64,000 nt of DNA from Aporrectodea caliginosa (GCA_020284085.1 JACEVL010000803.1:940488-1004487), one strand, 5' to 3'. Positions 22,920 to 33,214 are shown, counted from the first letter of the stretch. Notes: generated by a model not told the origin, from the letters alone. Numbers and translations: made by a program.

Positions 22920-23672
22920 TGGCCTGTTAAGAGATGTTTCATCCTCGTACATCATCGTCTGATATGCCGTCATCGTCCTAAGGTCCCTGTACTCGACCTT
23001 AATCCTCAAACAACGATATCTCGAATTACATCCCTTGCCGCAGCTACACGACTGTTCGTCCCTGGCCAGACTCTTCTCCACCGTTCTACAGGTAGCGTTG
23101 CGGAACCCGGCGACCCGGGAGTACGGTTCGGCGACTAGAACCCCGACGAGTACTATGGACACGAAGCTGGACAGAAGTACGAGCACGACGAATACGTAGA
23201 CGAAGAACATGCACGGCCGAGACCGAAGACAGAGGCAGACGGAGCCGAGGCTGCAGTCCGAGTGACCGTCGATGTTGAAGCGCTGTTGGAACGCCCTCTG
23301 GTGGCGTCTGAGAGAAGTCATAGTAGTATTCATCCGACCGATGCTGTCCGTGTCGTAGTAGTCGATGTAGGACTCGGCCTCGAGGTCTTGATCGTCGTAA
23401 CTGCCTCTGTCGGCGTCGTCCATGGCGTTGGCAAGATGGCGGTGCTGTGACGTCACGTCCGCTGATGATGAGACTGGTTCCCCGTCTTTCTGCGTCAGAC
23501 CGCCGTCGTCGTCATCGTCGTCGTCGTCGACGTCGTCGTCTTCTTCGATGCCGAAGCGAAGTGTCGTCGTCTCTTGGTCCATAAGGAAGTTGGGATTCGA
23601 GTAGTAGAGGATGCACTGTCTCGAAGGGTCCGTCAACGATGCATCGATCGCTGGGTCGTCCACCCCCGACAT
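22920..23672 (-). CDS. First coding exon of a BK-channel beta-subunit-like (KCNMB/TipE-like) protein
   Basis: The exon has 251 codons from ATG at 23672 to a phase-0 splice donor (GGCCA|GTAAGT, donor G at 22919). A stop lies two codons upstream of the ATG. A possible acceptor (tacattacag|GC) at about 23692 implies an upstream 5' UTR exon. The predicted protein has an acidic cytosolic N-terminus with an Asp run (residues 45-56, a GTC/GAC microsatellite) and a Cys cluster at 140-154. One hydrophobic segment spans about 155-181. An extracellular part follows with a glycosylation sequon N192-A-T and cysteines 195, 209, 211, 215 and 221. The pattern CSCGKGC...YxCLxIxVxY...MYEDET matches the loop of BK beta subunits. 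These are two-TM auxiliary subunits that tune Ca2+-activated K+ channels. The rest of the loop and TM2 must lie in later exons, not found here. TipE-like Na+-channel auxiliary protein is the alternative. Confidence 0.65.
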
Positions 23673-23824
23673 ATTCTACGGCTTTCGTCTGCCTGTAATG
23701 TAATGTAACGTTCCGGGAATTTCCCAGCGTCACACAAAATCCGCACCGGAGAGACCGGATTATTCACCGACGCTATAACAGATGAAAGTCCGCAAGATCC
23801 TGATTCTGGTTAGTCAAAAACTGC

Positions 23825-24140
23825 TCTTCGTACAAAAGGTGGAGAATTTCAAACCATTCTTTCTGTGGTAATCTTCTTATGGGTTGATTCAAGAAGAGTT
23901 CACACTCTCTTCTGCAATAATCTAGCGTTAAGTCGGGTGTTCAAATAGGCTACTACCTAAGCAGAATGTTGTCAAGATATCTGGTGGACAATTTCAAATC
24001 ATTCTTTCTGAGGTAATCGTCTTATGGGTTGATTCAAGAAGAGTTCACGCTCTCTTCTAGTGGTTAGACTGCCAGCCGTTAAGTCGGGTGTTCAAATACC
24101 CGCCAGGGTAGAAAGTTGTCAAGATTTCTGCTCCACGTGT
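23825..24140 (+). repeat. Two tandem copies of an about 145-bp tRNA-like repeat
   Basis: 'cattctttctg(t/a)ggtaat' occurs at 23855 and 24000. 'gggttgattcaagaagagtt' and 'gttaagtcgggtgttcaaat' are repeated at the same spacing. The second copy contains 'ctagtggttagactgcc' plus 'gggtgttcaaatacccgcc', like tRNA A and B boxes. This suggests a SINE head duplicated in tandem just upstream of the channel exon. Confidence 0.7.
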
Positions 24141-25250
24141 GTCCCTTAACGAACTGAACGATGAAGTGAGCACACGCTTGGAAGACCTGTTGGCGATAGA
24201 GAAGACTGATCACCCGTCTTCATGTTCCAAGGCTAAGAAAAATTAAGTGGTCAACACTTCAAACCCATTGCTGCCGCTCGGGGTTAAAATTTAAAGCTGT
24301 CTTCTCTATTTACACTGTCTTCTGGTAGCGGAAGACTAACAGACTAATCTTCTTAAACTTGTAGACTCAAAACGACAAACACGCTATGGATATCGATTGC
24401 CTACAAATTTCCGACTGAAGGCGATTTACATTCCATTCAGCCTGCAACAATGTGGTCCCAAGAGACGCCTGCAGTAATAATCCTCTGTACGCATTTATTC
24501 CATTGGCAGCGTGTAGCCAATGCAGCTGGCCCGATCATTTGCTGGGCACACAATAAACAAAATTACCCGTTGAAAGGGAATAGTGCTTTGGAAATATATC
24601 TGCGCAGGCATGCAGGCAGTCACCGTGAAGTCTACTGCAAGACGTAACTGTGAAGGGATTTATCGATTCAGCGCATTCCTAGATGCCTTCGCATCCGTAG
24701 ACCAATCTGTATACAAATTGTGCGTTTGAAATACCTGGACTTGCACTGCACAACTAACAGAACACGCGTTTCAAAGGATTTGGTAGAGTTGGAAATGTTA
24801 GCGTCGTGTCTTTATTGACGTAGAAATGTCTTTACTCGGCCACTGTCAGTGCCCAACTGTACAGTAAACGCATTTCAAGGGATGGTGTAGACTTGAAAAC
24901 GAATATTTTGCTCGTATCCTAAAACTGATGCGTGCAGGTTTAACGAGCTCTGTACAGCTGGGTTCCAAGTTTATCTGTTCGTAGCAGGCTTGCTTTGTAA
25001 CTACACGTTGTGTGGTTGGTTCATCCTTGTAAACTCCTGTACGACGCTGACGTTATGTACGCTACGTTGATGATCGATTGTCCAAGACTATTCCACGGCA
25101 TTTGACACAAACCTGTAACACAACACTGGCATTCGTTAGATATATAGTGGATTACGTGGCTTTTGGTTAATTAATCACATGATTACAGCGCAATTTAACT
25201 GTTGAATGAACTCAAGTACTAATTAGTAGACTCTGAACATGATGCTATCT
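24141..25250. other. Unassigned sequence upstream of the channel exon
   Basis: No domain, TIR or microsatellite was recognised. The 65-residue ORF at 24450 is unsupported. Promoter and 5' UTR of the minus-strand channel gene could lie here, but nothing decisive is visible. Confidence 0.35.
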
Positions 25251-25254
25251 ATCT

Positions 25255-25450
25255 ATCAACTGCTGTGGACGGAAATCCGCTGGTTGGGTTCCACGTGTGC
25301 GCGTGGGGCTACAACTGTTGACTCTTCTAGTCCTCTGTGTATCGTTGAGATTAATGATAAAGCTCCAATCCCTAATGCCATTTAACAGCATATTAGCCCG
25401 TATTAGTTTGTTCTTGAAGTGAATGGCGCTATATTAATGTTCAATTGCCA
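25255..25450 (+). mobile_element. SINE family 2, plus-strand copy
   Basis: 'gacggaaatccgctggttgg' and 'ttccacgtgtgcgcgtggg' open the element. It ends 'gaatggcgctatattaatgt'. The same order occurs inverted at 25.6-25.8 and 42.2-42.4 kb. Together with the next copy it makes an inverted pair. Confidence 0.7.
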
Positions 25451-25574
25451 TCACTAGATGGCGATGCAATCAGCATATCCAACGGTGACGTTCTGTAGTA
25501 TTAACTCATATCTTCATGCCACAGACGTAATATGCTCTTATCGGATAATGCATTGACCATAATTATTCCAATCT

Positions 25575-25810
25575 ATAATGTAATGTCATGTCATTGAACA
25601 TTTGTATAGCGCCCCTTCAGAGGCGCTCTCTGCGCTAGACTTCATGATGTTAAGTATCATCACGAACGAATATATTAGGCCTACATCAGTTAGCAAAACA
25701 ATGCACAGTAAGCTCAAAGAGTCACCACTGGCGGGTCCACGCACACATGTGGAACCAGCCAACAAATTCCCGTCAACAGCTGAAGATGACATGGATGTTC
25801 AGAGTCATAA
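25575..25810 (-). mobile_element. SINE family 2, minus-strand copy
   Basis: Reversed, it reads 'gactctgaacatcc', 'ctggttccacatgtgtgcg', and ends 'ggggcgctatacaaatgttc' with a (TGACAT)n-like tail at 25577-25597. The plus ORF 25602-25835 is antisense and spurious. Confidence 0.8.
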
Positions 25811-26640
25811 TATATTATCCCATAAGTGCATATAGACGTAACATAATTATTTAGATGCAGAAAATTATCAATAATATATCTGGATATTTAAAAAATATTC
25901 TATGAACTCACTCTGTACATTCCGTTTAATTTATGCTGACAAACTTACTAATCAGATGGTAAGGAAGGCATGACTAGCCATCTGTCCTCGTTTGTCACAG
26001 TCAACAACAAGACGCCGCCAACCGACCATGACATTAGCTGTTCCCCTCGTGAATTATATATAGCTCACAGGGAGCGAGCTTAAAGGAATCGATGCCTAGT
26101 TTATCATTGTAATGTCGGTATAAGTTTAAGATTTTGATTCGGCTGTGTTATGTTTTTTTTTACTATATTGGATCAGATTAGATTGAATTGGATTAGATTG
26201 GGTTAGATTGGATTATAATAGATTTGTTTGTTGGGATGCGGAAGTTAACGATTAATCAACTGATTAATCTAATCATTAATTAATTTTAACCATTAGGCTA
26301 CTGTTTGACGATTAATCGAAGACCGCTTATTATAGGCCTATTCGATAAAATGCCCCGATATTATAGCCCCTTGTGATTAATAAATCCAACACCGCTCACT
26401 TATTTACATACTTACAACTGAAAAACATAAGCAAGACTACTAATATAAACAAATAACTACTAAGTAACTACTAACTAGCAATAAATATTAATAATACTAT
26501 TGAAAGATAAAAAATGAAAATTTTAATTTTGTATTTGTCATTACTATTAGGAAATACATTTAATCACAATTAACCATTAATTAATCGTTAGTTCTTAAAT
26601 AGTTAATAATTTGATCGGAATATATTAGATTAGACTAGAT
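25811..26640. other. AT-rich sequence with AGATT repeats and TTAATCG motifs
   Basis: A degenerate (AGATT)n stretch lies at 26160-26220. From about 26235 to 26625, (a/t)cgattaat and attaatta words recur at both sides (26253-26325 and 26555-26620). This resembles the TTAATCG MITE at 14.7 kb, but no terminus pair or target duplication could be fixed. Confidence 0.4.
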
Positions 26641-27160
26641 GACCCATTTACTAAGCAACGCAGATAACCGCGAAATGACTGACCGAGCTGACAACCATCT
26701 TCGTGGTCCTTCGCCGATTATCGACTTACAATAACATCCAGATATTATGTTCACCAAAGACGATAGATATACATGAGGCAAGAATCGCTCTGACTCGGTG
26801 ATTCATTGGCCAGTCGACGACATCAAGCCCAATGATTCACTGACCTGTTCACCGAGCAATTGGCGGAGCGATCGACCTCGGTCAAAGTAGTCCTGCGTGA
26901 CTGGCTTACGTAATGCTACGCCTTGCGAAAGGTTAATCGTCCCACGGATGCCAGCGTTTGCCATGGATCACAGGAGACCAAGGCATTCCACCGTTCCCCT
27001 GATTACGCTCGTATTGAAGCACTCGTGCTAAACAACGGTTTTGCAGCCGTCGCTTCGTATACATCAAAGACGAAAAGGAACACTTCTCAAACATCAAACG
27101 AATAAAACATTGGGTGGAATCTTGGGGCCTGTGGAGACCAACCACTTGTGATTTTCTGGT
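26640..27160. other. Unassigned sequence
   Basis: Short ORFs on both strands (26923-27145) have no recognised domain and are not supported. Confidence 0.35.
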
Positions 27161-27164
27161 TACT

Positions 27165-27385
27165 TGTGGGACACAGTACGTTTGGTTAGAGCGCTCGTTT
27201 TGTGAAGCGGAGAATATGGGTTCGAACCTCCTCTTTTAGACACTAGAGAGGTTAAACAACGTCCTGTTGTTAATTGGTGATACAGGGTACTGTTTAGACG
27301 GTAACTCAATTTAATGTTAACTTCACGACACTGTAACTACCTCTATTGTCACTGAATGTGGTTTGTCACTCAGGTTTCACTAATC
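27165..27385 (+). mobile_element. tRNA-derived SINE fragment
   Basis: 'gtttggttagagcgctcg' (A-box-like) and 'tatgggttcgaacctcc' (B box) are about 40 bp apart, as in a tRNA-derived head. A body of about 140 bp follows and ends at a (TA)n array. Confidence 0.6.

Positions 27386-27387
<2 letters not shown>

Positions 27388-27454
<67 letters not shown>
27388..27454. repeat. (TA)n microsatellite, about 33 units
   Basis: An uninterrupted alternating TA run. Confidence 0.97.
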
Positions 27455-27458
<4 letters not shown>

Positions 27459-27536
27459 GAGCAAGTCTTTCACTAACAATAATGGCTCAGTACCATAGAT
27501 TGATGCTTGGTGATTAGATAGTAGCACTTAAATAAA

Positions 27537-27628
27537 TGAATAAAATAATAATAATTATATAATAATAATAATAATAATAAAAATACTACTACTACTACTA
27601 CTAATAATAATAATAATAATTATAATTT
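27537..27628. repeat. (AAT)n/(ACT)n compound microsatellite
   Basis: Consecutive aataat and actact runs. Confidence 0.95.
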
Positions 27629-27754
27629 TTCTGTCTACGGACAATTTTTATATCAACTAAGGATCATACCTTCCTCGGGTTAAAATGTAAATTGAGCACT
27701 GCCTGTTAATTGGTGAACTCCCTTTGTGACATTTTGAGCATCGTTTAGGCTAGA

Positions 27755-27825
27755 GTAGGCCTATAGAGCGCATCTGATAGTCTGTCTCAAGCGGCGCTAT
27801 ACAAATTTTCAATTACAATTGCATT
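27755..27825 (+). mobile_element. Retroposon tail (ggcgctatacaaattttc)
   Basis: 'agcggcgctatacaaatttt' followed by 'caattacaattgcattacag' is a SINE/LINE 3' end. The 5' part is not recognisable. Confidence 0.5.
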
Positions 27826-27949
27826 ACAGCAATGCTACATGCCAACAAGAGAGCGAGGCAGACTGACGCGGTGCGACAAAGCCACTACAGACGGATCTGT
27901 AGCAAGTCCGACATGAAAACGGACAACGGAGATTGGGCAGTGTCTGCAT

Positions 27950-28312
27950 GAACCATAGAGATGTATAATATATAAATATATCAGAGGGCTGATCTGCTGT
28001 TATTTTTGAGGCCACCGATTCAAAAGGCCTTGAGCCTTGCGGTATACAAAATGGCGACACGATCGAAAGTTAAATTGTGTAGTGTGTGGATTTAGCAACT
28101 TATTAAAGCCCGAAAACGAGGCCGCTGGAATATTATTTAATTGATAAGTTGTTATTTTGTGTGTTATACTTTTTGCAAGTCGTAAGCTTCGAAAAGAAAT
28201 TAAAGTTTCGCTTAAGCTTGACTGCGTCTATGAATTTCAACCAATCAAAACGCGTCATTTCAATTTAAATTAACTGCGGAGCTCTCGATAAGGTGTTATT
28301 ATATCTATGGTT
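27950..28312. mobile_element. Possible MITE with about 15-20-bp imperfect TIRs
   Basis: Left 'aaccatagagatgtataata' and right 'attatatctatggtt' are imperfect inverses about 360 bp apart, flanking AT-rich non-coding DNA. No convincing target duplication is visible. A much shorter 'catagacatc ... gatgtctatg' hairpin with a similar end occurs at 40.2 kb. Confidence 0.4.
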
Positions 28313-28433
28313 GTGGCTTCAAAAATTAGCGAAGGGAATATACGTCATGTTCCCTCTAGCGATGATAATAATATCTCATTGGCATGAACCCATTGGTATC
28401 TTTTTCTAGTTAACTGAGCATTAGGAACTGAAC

Positions 28434-28757
28434 TGAACAAAGGTTTTTGGATAATCGAATAGTTAAAGACAATGCAAGCAATCGAATAACCCAATAATTA
28501 TTAATAGATGTAGATGTCAAAAGGAGAACTCGAAGGGAACCGAGTTGGTCCCACTGTTGCAGATTGCCTATAGCAAAATTGCCAAAATCACAGTTCATTT
28601 GTTACATAGGGTTGGAATAGGTTGCATGGGCGGTAACTTTGTTAGTTAGGCAACTCGGTTCCCTTCGAGTTCTCCCTTTGACATCTACATGATTTTGACA
28701 TATTCGATTGCTTGCTTTGTCTTTATCTATTTGGTTTTCAAAAAACCTTTGTTATAA
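28434..28757. mobile_element. Foldback MITE (about 324 bp) with about 115-bp inverted arms
   Basis: Left arm 28434-28550 matches the inverse of 28648-28757. The inner about 40 bases (atgtagatgtcaaa(a)gg to aaccgagttg) are almost identical. The outer parts (aacaaaggtttttgg, gcaagcaatcgaata) are diverged with small indels. The spacer is about 97 bp. No coding capacity; target duplication not resolved. Confidence 0.8.
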
Positions 28758-28759
28758 TT

Positions 28760-29221
28760 ATAAGTATTTAGACACGTGATCACATTATTATCCATACAAG
28801 TGAATCTCTACTTCTCCAGATATCTTTAAACAGATTCTATACAACCTATTTTTAGTTCAAGACAAAAATTGGTACGAATCAAGTTTTAACTTCATTTAAA
28901 TGCTAAGTTATTTTATGTGTAATTACATTTGCATGAGCAAATTCTTAACGATGATCCTAAAAGTTTTGAAAGGCAGCGAATTTCTTCAGCACTTCTAAAC
29001 TAACTAAGAAACGTTGACGATAAATAATAGGCCTAGTACACGAAAAAACCATTTACAATTTTTTATATAACCCACAACTTCTTAATGCCCAGGTAATACA
29101 AAGTCTTATGCTGAAGTCCTCCAGCATAGTTTATATATTGTATGAACAACTTGTGCACTTGTCTGTAGACTTTCTATAGGCGATATGGATGAGAGGGATA
29201 ATGACTAGCCTATAGATTGTT
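28760..29221. other. AT-rich unassigned sequence
   Basis: No domain or repeat structure is recognised. The part next to 29222 may belong to the LINE fragment whose reverse transcriptase lies at 30.1-30.6 kb, separated from it by the MITE. Confidence 0.35.
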
Positions 29222-29229
29222 GCAGTAGG

Positions 29230-30045
29230 CAGAGTTGTATTGTCTCGAGACACTGTCTCGGTCTCGAGACGTCTCGAGACAGGTTTTTGATGTCTCGGTC
29301 TCGGTCTCGGCCCCACTGTCTCGGTCTCGGTCTCGGTCTCGAGATCATTTCTTGACTTTTGGAAACTGTCTCGAAGCGAAAGTCTTGTCTTTTTGGAAAC
29401 TGTCTCAAAGCGAAAATCTTGTTCTCTTGTAGAAGCGGTCTCCAAAGTTCTCGTATAAACTGTATTTTGTTTGGAACTTCGTACAGTAGGCCCTATTACT
29501 TTACAAAATTGTCTTGTGCCGAACGGATAACTAGTTAATCGGAAGTGCCAAACAGACAGGAAGTTTTAAAAAGCGGTGTTTCTGGTATTAAGATTTAAGA
29601 GTATTGAAAAAAGCAGTCAAAAGGTTGCACTTTCAGTCTAAAATTTCCAAATATCTTAAAATGTCTCATAAAGAACCTGAACTGAAATCGTGAAATTTGC
29701 ATTCACGCAGTTTGAAATCAATGAAAAACAAAATAAATGGCATACCGTTCGTCGTTTATGTAAAGCCAACATTAGCGAAACACTTGGTACAACATCTAGT
29801 TTCTCAAGGTGAGTGATGTGACTTATGTCGCTAAATCGCTAATAGGCCTAGGGCCTATATGGAATTTTGTTGGTTAATAATGTCAGTGACTTGACCCTTG
29901 TATTAGACTTCAAAAGTTGAGAAAAAATAACTTGGGTCCAATGTGCATTGAACTCGTTTTGAACTGTCTCGAACTGTCTCGGTCTCGGTCTAGACCCCAC
30001 TGTCTCGGTCTCGGTCTCGAGTTTTATGTCTCGTATACAAGTCTG
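29230..30045. mobile_element. hAT-like MITE (816 bp) with GTCTCG arrays, long copy
   Basis: The ends are cagagttg and (inverse) caagtctg. Flanking 8-mers are identical: gcagtagg at 29222-29229 and 30046-30053. Tandem gtctcg hexamers and the palindrome gtctcgagac occur near the left end (29241-29345), and gtctcg again near the right end (29963-30020). The interior is AT-rich and non-coding. A 175-bp relative with the same termini lies at 43.0 kb. Confidence 0.9.
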
Positions 30046-30069
30046 GCAGTAGGACAAGTAAAGTTACAC

Positions 30070-30560
30070 TGATGCATAATAGAGATCAAAAGAGCAGATT
30101 TGGTAGAACATCAGAGATTAGGCCTTTGCCAAAGTTTACAGGTACTTTTTTTTATAAAAATCGGGATGTGTTCTTTCCACGCCAAGTGCTGATCAATGTT
30201 AAAACCTTCGACGTTTTTAGAATTACCTGCTGCTAAATTATTCTATTATCAATTTTTATGTTATTATTCAACTTCGGAACAACCTTGCGTTGTGATCCGC
30301 ATATAATGCAGTTATTTTTATCCACAATAAGTGATAGTTTATTATCCAAAAACCAATCTGAACCCTTCTCCAATTTCTTGATTCTTTTATCAGAACAGAG
30401 GTATCTATGCCTATGTCAGCAATAAACAAACTGGAATCGTCAGCAAAGATAATAATAAAATGAAACTTGTCCGAAGTATTAGAAATGTGATCAATATAAA
30501 ATTAAGAGCAACAGACGAACTGTTGTTCTCATTTTCTTATAATTATATGAGCTCTTAATT
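30070..30560 (-). pseudogene. LINE reverse-transcriptase fragment
   Basis: Minus strand reads 'ADDSSLFIADIGID' (the catalytic ADD motif), then after a frame change 'LEKGSDWFLDNKLSLIVDKN' and 'CIICGSQRKVVPKLNNN'. This is the stretch from the ADD motif into the thumb of a non-LTR reverse transcriptase. The sequence is unlike the CR1/L2 relics here, so it comes from another family. Confidence 0.7.
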
Positions 30561-31227
30561 AACTATCAAAGAAGTTGGGCTACAGCGCAAAAAGGTAATT
30601 TCTGCGAAAGTCGCTGTATAAAATATTTGAATGCATGCAAGCATACACATAGGGCCTGCACATACAGTTTGCAAGGTTATCAAAACAGATAGTAAGACCA
30701 TAAAAGCAGATCGACAGCAGAGTCAGTACAGCAGGACAAAGAGAAAACGATGACAACAAAAGCAAGCATACGGTAGTGTACATGTTGTCCATTATAACCA
30801 TGTCAACTCGACCACCAAAGGCTCTGTTGAAAGATACAACACTACGATCACACCATCAGGTATTCGCCGCAGGTGCGCTTACTTTCAAGGTCCCGCAAAA
30901 TAGATTGCTCGGCGAAATATCCGGTCAAATTAGTCACAAACTTCGTCTCCTATTGTTGCCGTGACTAATATCCTGCTTTTTTTTTATTGCTGCTGTGACT
31001 AATTTCCTGCTTTTTTTTTACTGTGTCTAATATCTCGCTTTACCGGTACTTTTAGTGTGCTTCTCAATCCCGCTGTTATTTTACAAGAGACCTGCGGTGT
31101 TTTTCATTAGAAGTTATTACTTCCAATCGAAAATTTAATTCCATTTATTTTTTGACAAATTTTGTTTTCAACAATAACACCCGTGCTGATGCTATACCTC
31201 GACATATGCTTATTCGATGTTAAGTTA
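30561..31227. other. Unassigned; short T-run tandem repeat
   Basis: At 30955-31050, 'gtgactaat(a/t)tcctgctttttt' is repeated two to three times. Otherwise nothing is recognised. ORFs at 30580-30801 and 30776-30964 are unsupported. Confidence 0.4.
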
Positions 31228-31362
31228 TCATCCAGGGATCTTACGTGTATTTGATCAAGAGAATTGGTGCAATTATTTCAGTTCATATGAACTAATTAAG
31301 AGCTCAAGAACTGAAATAATTGCACCAGCTCTTGATCAAATACGCGTCAGATCCCTGGATGA
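31228..31362. ncRNA. Long near-perfect hairpin (54-56-bp arms, 25-base loop)
   Basis: Left arm 31228-31283 (starting tcatccagggatctta) is the inverse of 31309-31362 with only about four differences. The loop is 25 bases. Transcribed from either strand it would fold into one stem about the size of a large miRNA/siRNA precursor. Without expression data it could equally be a snap-back MITE. The feature type is provisional. Confidence 0.35.
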
Positions 31363-31785
31363 AAAACTTTATACCAAGGGCTTTAAACACTTTACACCAA
31401 AGGCTTTATACAAGCATATCAATCACCGAAGCCAAAAAAAAATTAAAACTAAACTTTCTTAGTACTTTAATTGAATCTCTTTTTCATTTTTCATATCTAA
31501 CTTTACGATGCGGTTTGTCATCTGGTTAGTCAATAAAACGAATATCATCAACAATCATATATAGTAGATATAGTTTCCATGGCAATTAAACAGATATACA
31601 TATACAGGTTCCAATATTGAATCTAGGTTTCCCCTATCGCAACCAAGTTGCAGAAAGTGGTATCTTCCTAAGTTAAAACGAAGTCAATGGAAATACTTAA
31701 CTGCTTAACCATCTGCTTAAGCATGGAGCACCCAGGGCTTCATTGGCTTATCCATGACGGTTCATAATGCTGGTGATCAGTAGGC
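31363..31785. other. AT-rich unassigned sequence
   Basis: 'gctttaaacactttacaccaa' is followed by related 'aggctttatacaag', a weak repeat. Nothing else is seen. Confidence 0.35.
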
Positions 31786-32080
31786 CTAGGACAAAGTCAT
31801 GTGGTCTGGGTCGAAGGTCATGGTGGCGGACAACAGTTGGAGGGAAAATCGAACGAAGCACATGAGTCCTGCATCGGACAACCGATCGTAGTAGTCCGTC
31901 TTCGGCGTCGCCCACCATAGCCGCAGCCCCCCGTGAGTCCAGCGTATTCTAATCAACAGGATCAACCAGAGAATCGCTTTCTCCTCATCAGACCAAGTTG
32001 CCTCGATGTCTCGGCCTAATTTCATGTTGAACTCAGTGGACACTTGAATGCTTAAGCTAAGCCAGTCATGTCCATGTATT
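31786..32080 (-). CDS. Candidate terminal coding exon, unknown protein
   Basis: A pyrimidine-rich acceptor (catttgtctttcag) at about 32081-32095 precedes 98 codons of open minus-strand frame, ending in TAG at 31786-31788. The peptide includes 'LGRDIEATWSDEEKAILWLI', 'RIRWTHGGLRLWW' and 'CFVRFSLQLLSATM'. It is Trp/Leu/Arg-rich and not low complexity, unlike most ORFs here. I do not recognise the family. The open frame continues past the acceptor into a (TG)n tract, which is probably intron. No donor exon is identified. It could also be chance. Confidence 0.35.
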
Positions 32081-32094
32081 CTGAAAGACAAATG

Positions 32095-32240
32095 AGTGTC
32101 TGTGTGTGTCTGTAAGCGCGTTTGTATGTGTGTAGGTGTGTGTATGTGCATGTGTGCATAGGTGTGTGTATGTGGGTGTGGGTGTAGATGCGTGTGTGTA
32201 TGTGTGTGTATGTATGTGCCTGTGTGTGTGTGTGTGGTCA
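32095..32240. repeat. (TG)n-rich microsatellite
   Basis: tgtgtgtatg and tgtgtgtg runs. On the minus strand (CA)n immediately precedes the acceptor of the candidate exon. Confidence 0.9.
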
Positions 32241-32334
32241 AACTGGAGAGACCCGTAAACGTATGTCCCACCGACACCAAACTGTTTACCATGTATCGCT
32301 ACATTTGGCCAGTGTTACCCTTCAGCGAAAGATG

Positions 32335-32440
32335 TGCACAATTAGCTAAATTGCTAATCGATTAGAATTAGAATTAGCTGTCTGTCTAATCGATAAGCTA
32401 ATGAATTATAATCTAATTGATTAGTTACCCATCTCTAATA
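32335..32440. mobile_element. Possible degraded hAT-like MITE with CTAATCGATTAG motifs
   Basis: 'gctaatcgattag' is repeated and inverted (32353-32400). The right border 'gattagttacccatctcta' is the inverse of TAGAGATGGGTAA, a typical hAT start. The left border 'aaagatgtgcacaattagc' is only loosely similar, and no 8-bp duplication is seen. Confidence 0.4.
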
Positions 32441-32495
32441 CCGTCTATGCCCCATCGAGCGATGGGTAGCAGACTGGTTAGGAGGCTGCTATTGG

Positions 32496-32599
32496 CAGTG
32501 GCGTCAATCATGGGGACAGAGGGGACTGCCCCTCCCCAAAAAGCCTGCCCTCGTATAATCTGTCCCCCCCCCAAAGTCATGTATAGATTTTCGCCTCTG
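32496..32599. mobile_element. Miniature hAT element, 104 bp
   Basis: Starts 'cagtggcgtcaat' and ends 'ttttcgcctctg' (inverse CAGAGGCGAAAA). Flanks are identical gctattgg 8-mers at 32488-32495 and 32600-32607. Confidence 0.85.
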
Positions 32600-32939
32600 G
32601 CTATTGGTAACCGAAACTGTAAACTCCAAATGTCTAAAATTTCACTGAACGTTAAGCGCAGGGCACCAGCTTATTCACGAGCGCTGCGTCGAGTCAGATG
32701 GGTTGTCTAGATATATTAAATGGAGGTCCAAATCCGTAATCCGGTAACCACGGGCTTACCTGTGTCGCACTGTCATGTTCTTATGCGACAAAGCCCTTCG
32801 TTTGAAGGTAAGTCATAAATGGTTTTACGATGTTCTGCTGGGATTCGGTTGCGGATTATTCTTAGCATCAAAGACGTCTCGGAATCTTTATGGAATCGCC
32901 AGGAATTGAAACAAAGCCAAGACCAACCACACTGACATC

Positions 32940-33145
32940 TGAAGGGACACGATGGTCTAGCGGATAAAGCGTCGAGCTGCACCTCCATGCACCCAGGTTC
33001 GAATCCAGGGTCAGTCATTATGATAGATTTCTGTTGGAATTGAACTCCGTCACTGCCCGCACTTTGGTAGTGCCAGTCTCACGCCTGGGTAAAGGAGGAG
33101 GCTGATCATATTTCTTACGACACAGTGTCGTTAAACTGCATGTAT
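32940..33145 (+). mobile_element. tRNA-derived SINE, family 4
   Basis: The head is 'gatggtctagcggataaagc' (A box) and 'ccaggttcgaatccagg' (B box). The body contains 'cgcctgggtaaaggaggagg' and the 3' end is 'gacacagtgtcgttaaactg'. Body and tail recur at 50.6-50.7 and 62.2-62.3 kb. Minus ORF 32773-33018 is antisense. Confidence 0.85.
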
Positions 33146-33214
33146 GTATAATATGTCTGAACATTCAAATAGCGAGTTTTATGAACCTTACACAGGCGCT
33201 GTAACACGACTAGC

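Noticed and set aside
23262..23604. Plus-strand ORFs over the channel exon
   Set aside because: Antisense shadows of the minus-strand coding exon.
26235..26640. Complete hAT MITE with TTAATCG motifs
   Set aside because: Composition resembles the 14.7-kb element, but neither inverted termini nor an 8-bp duplication could be found.
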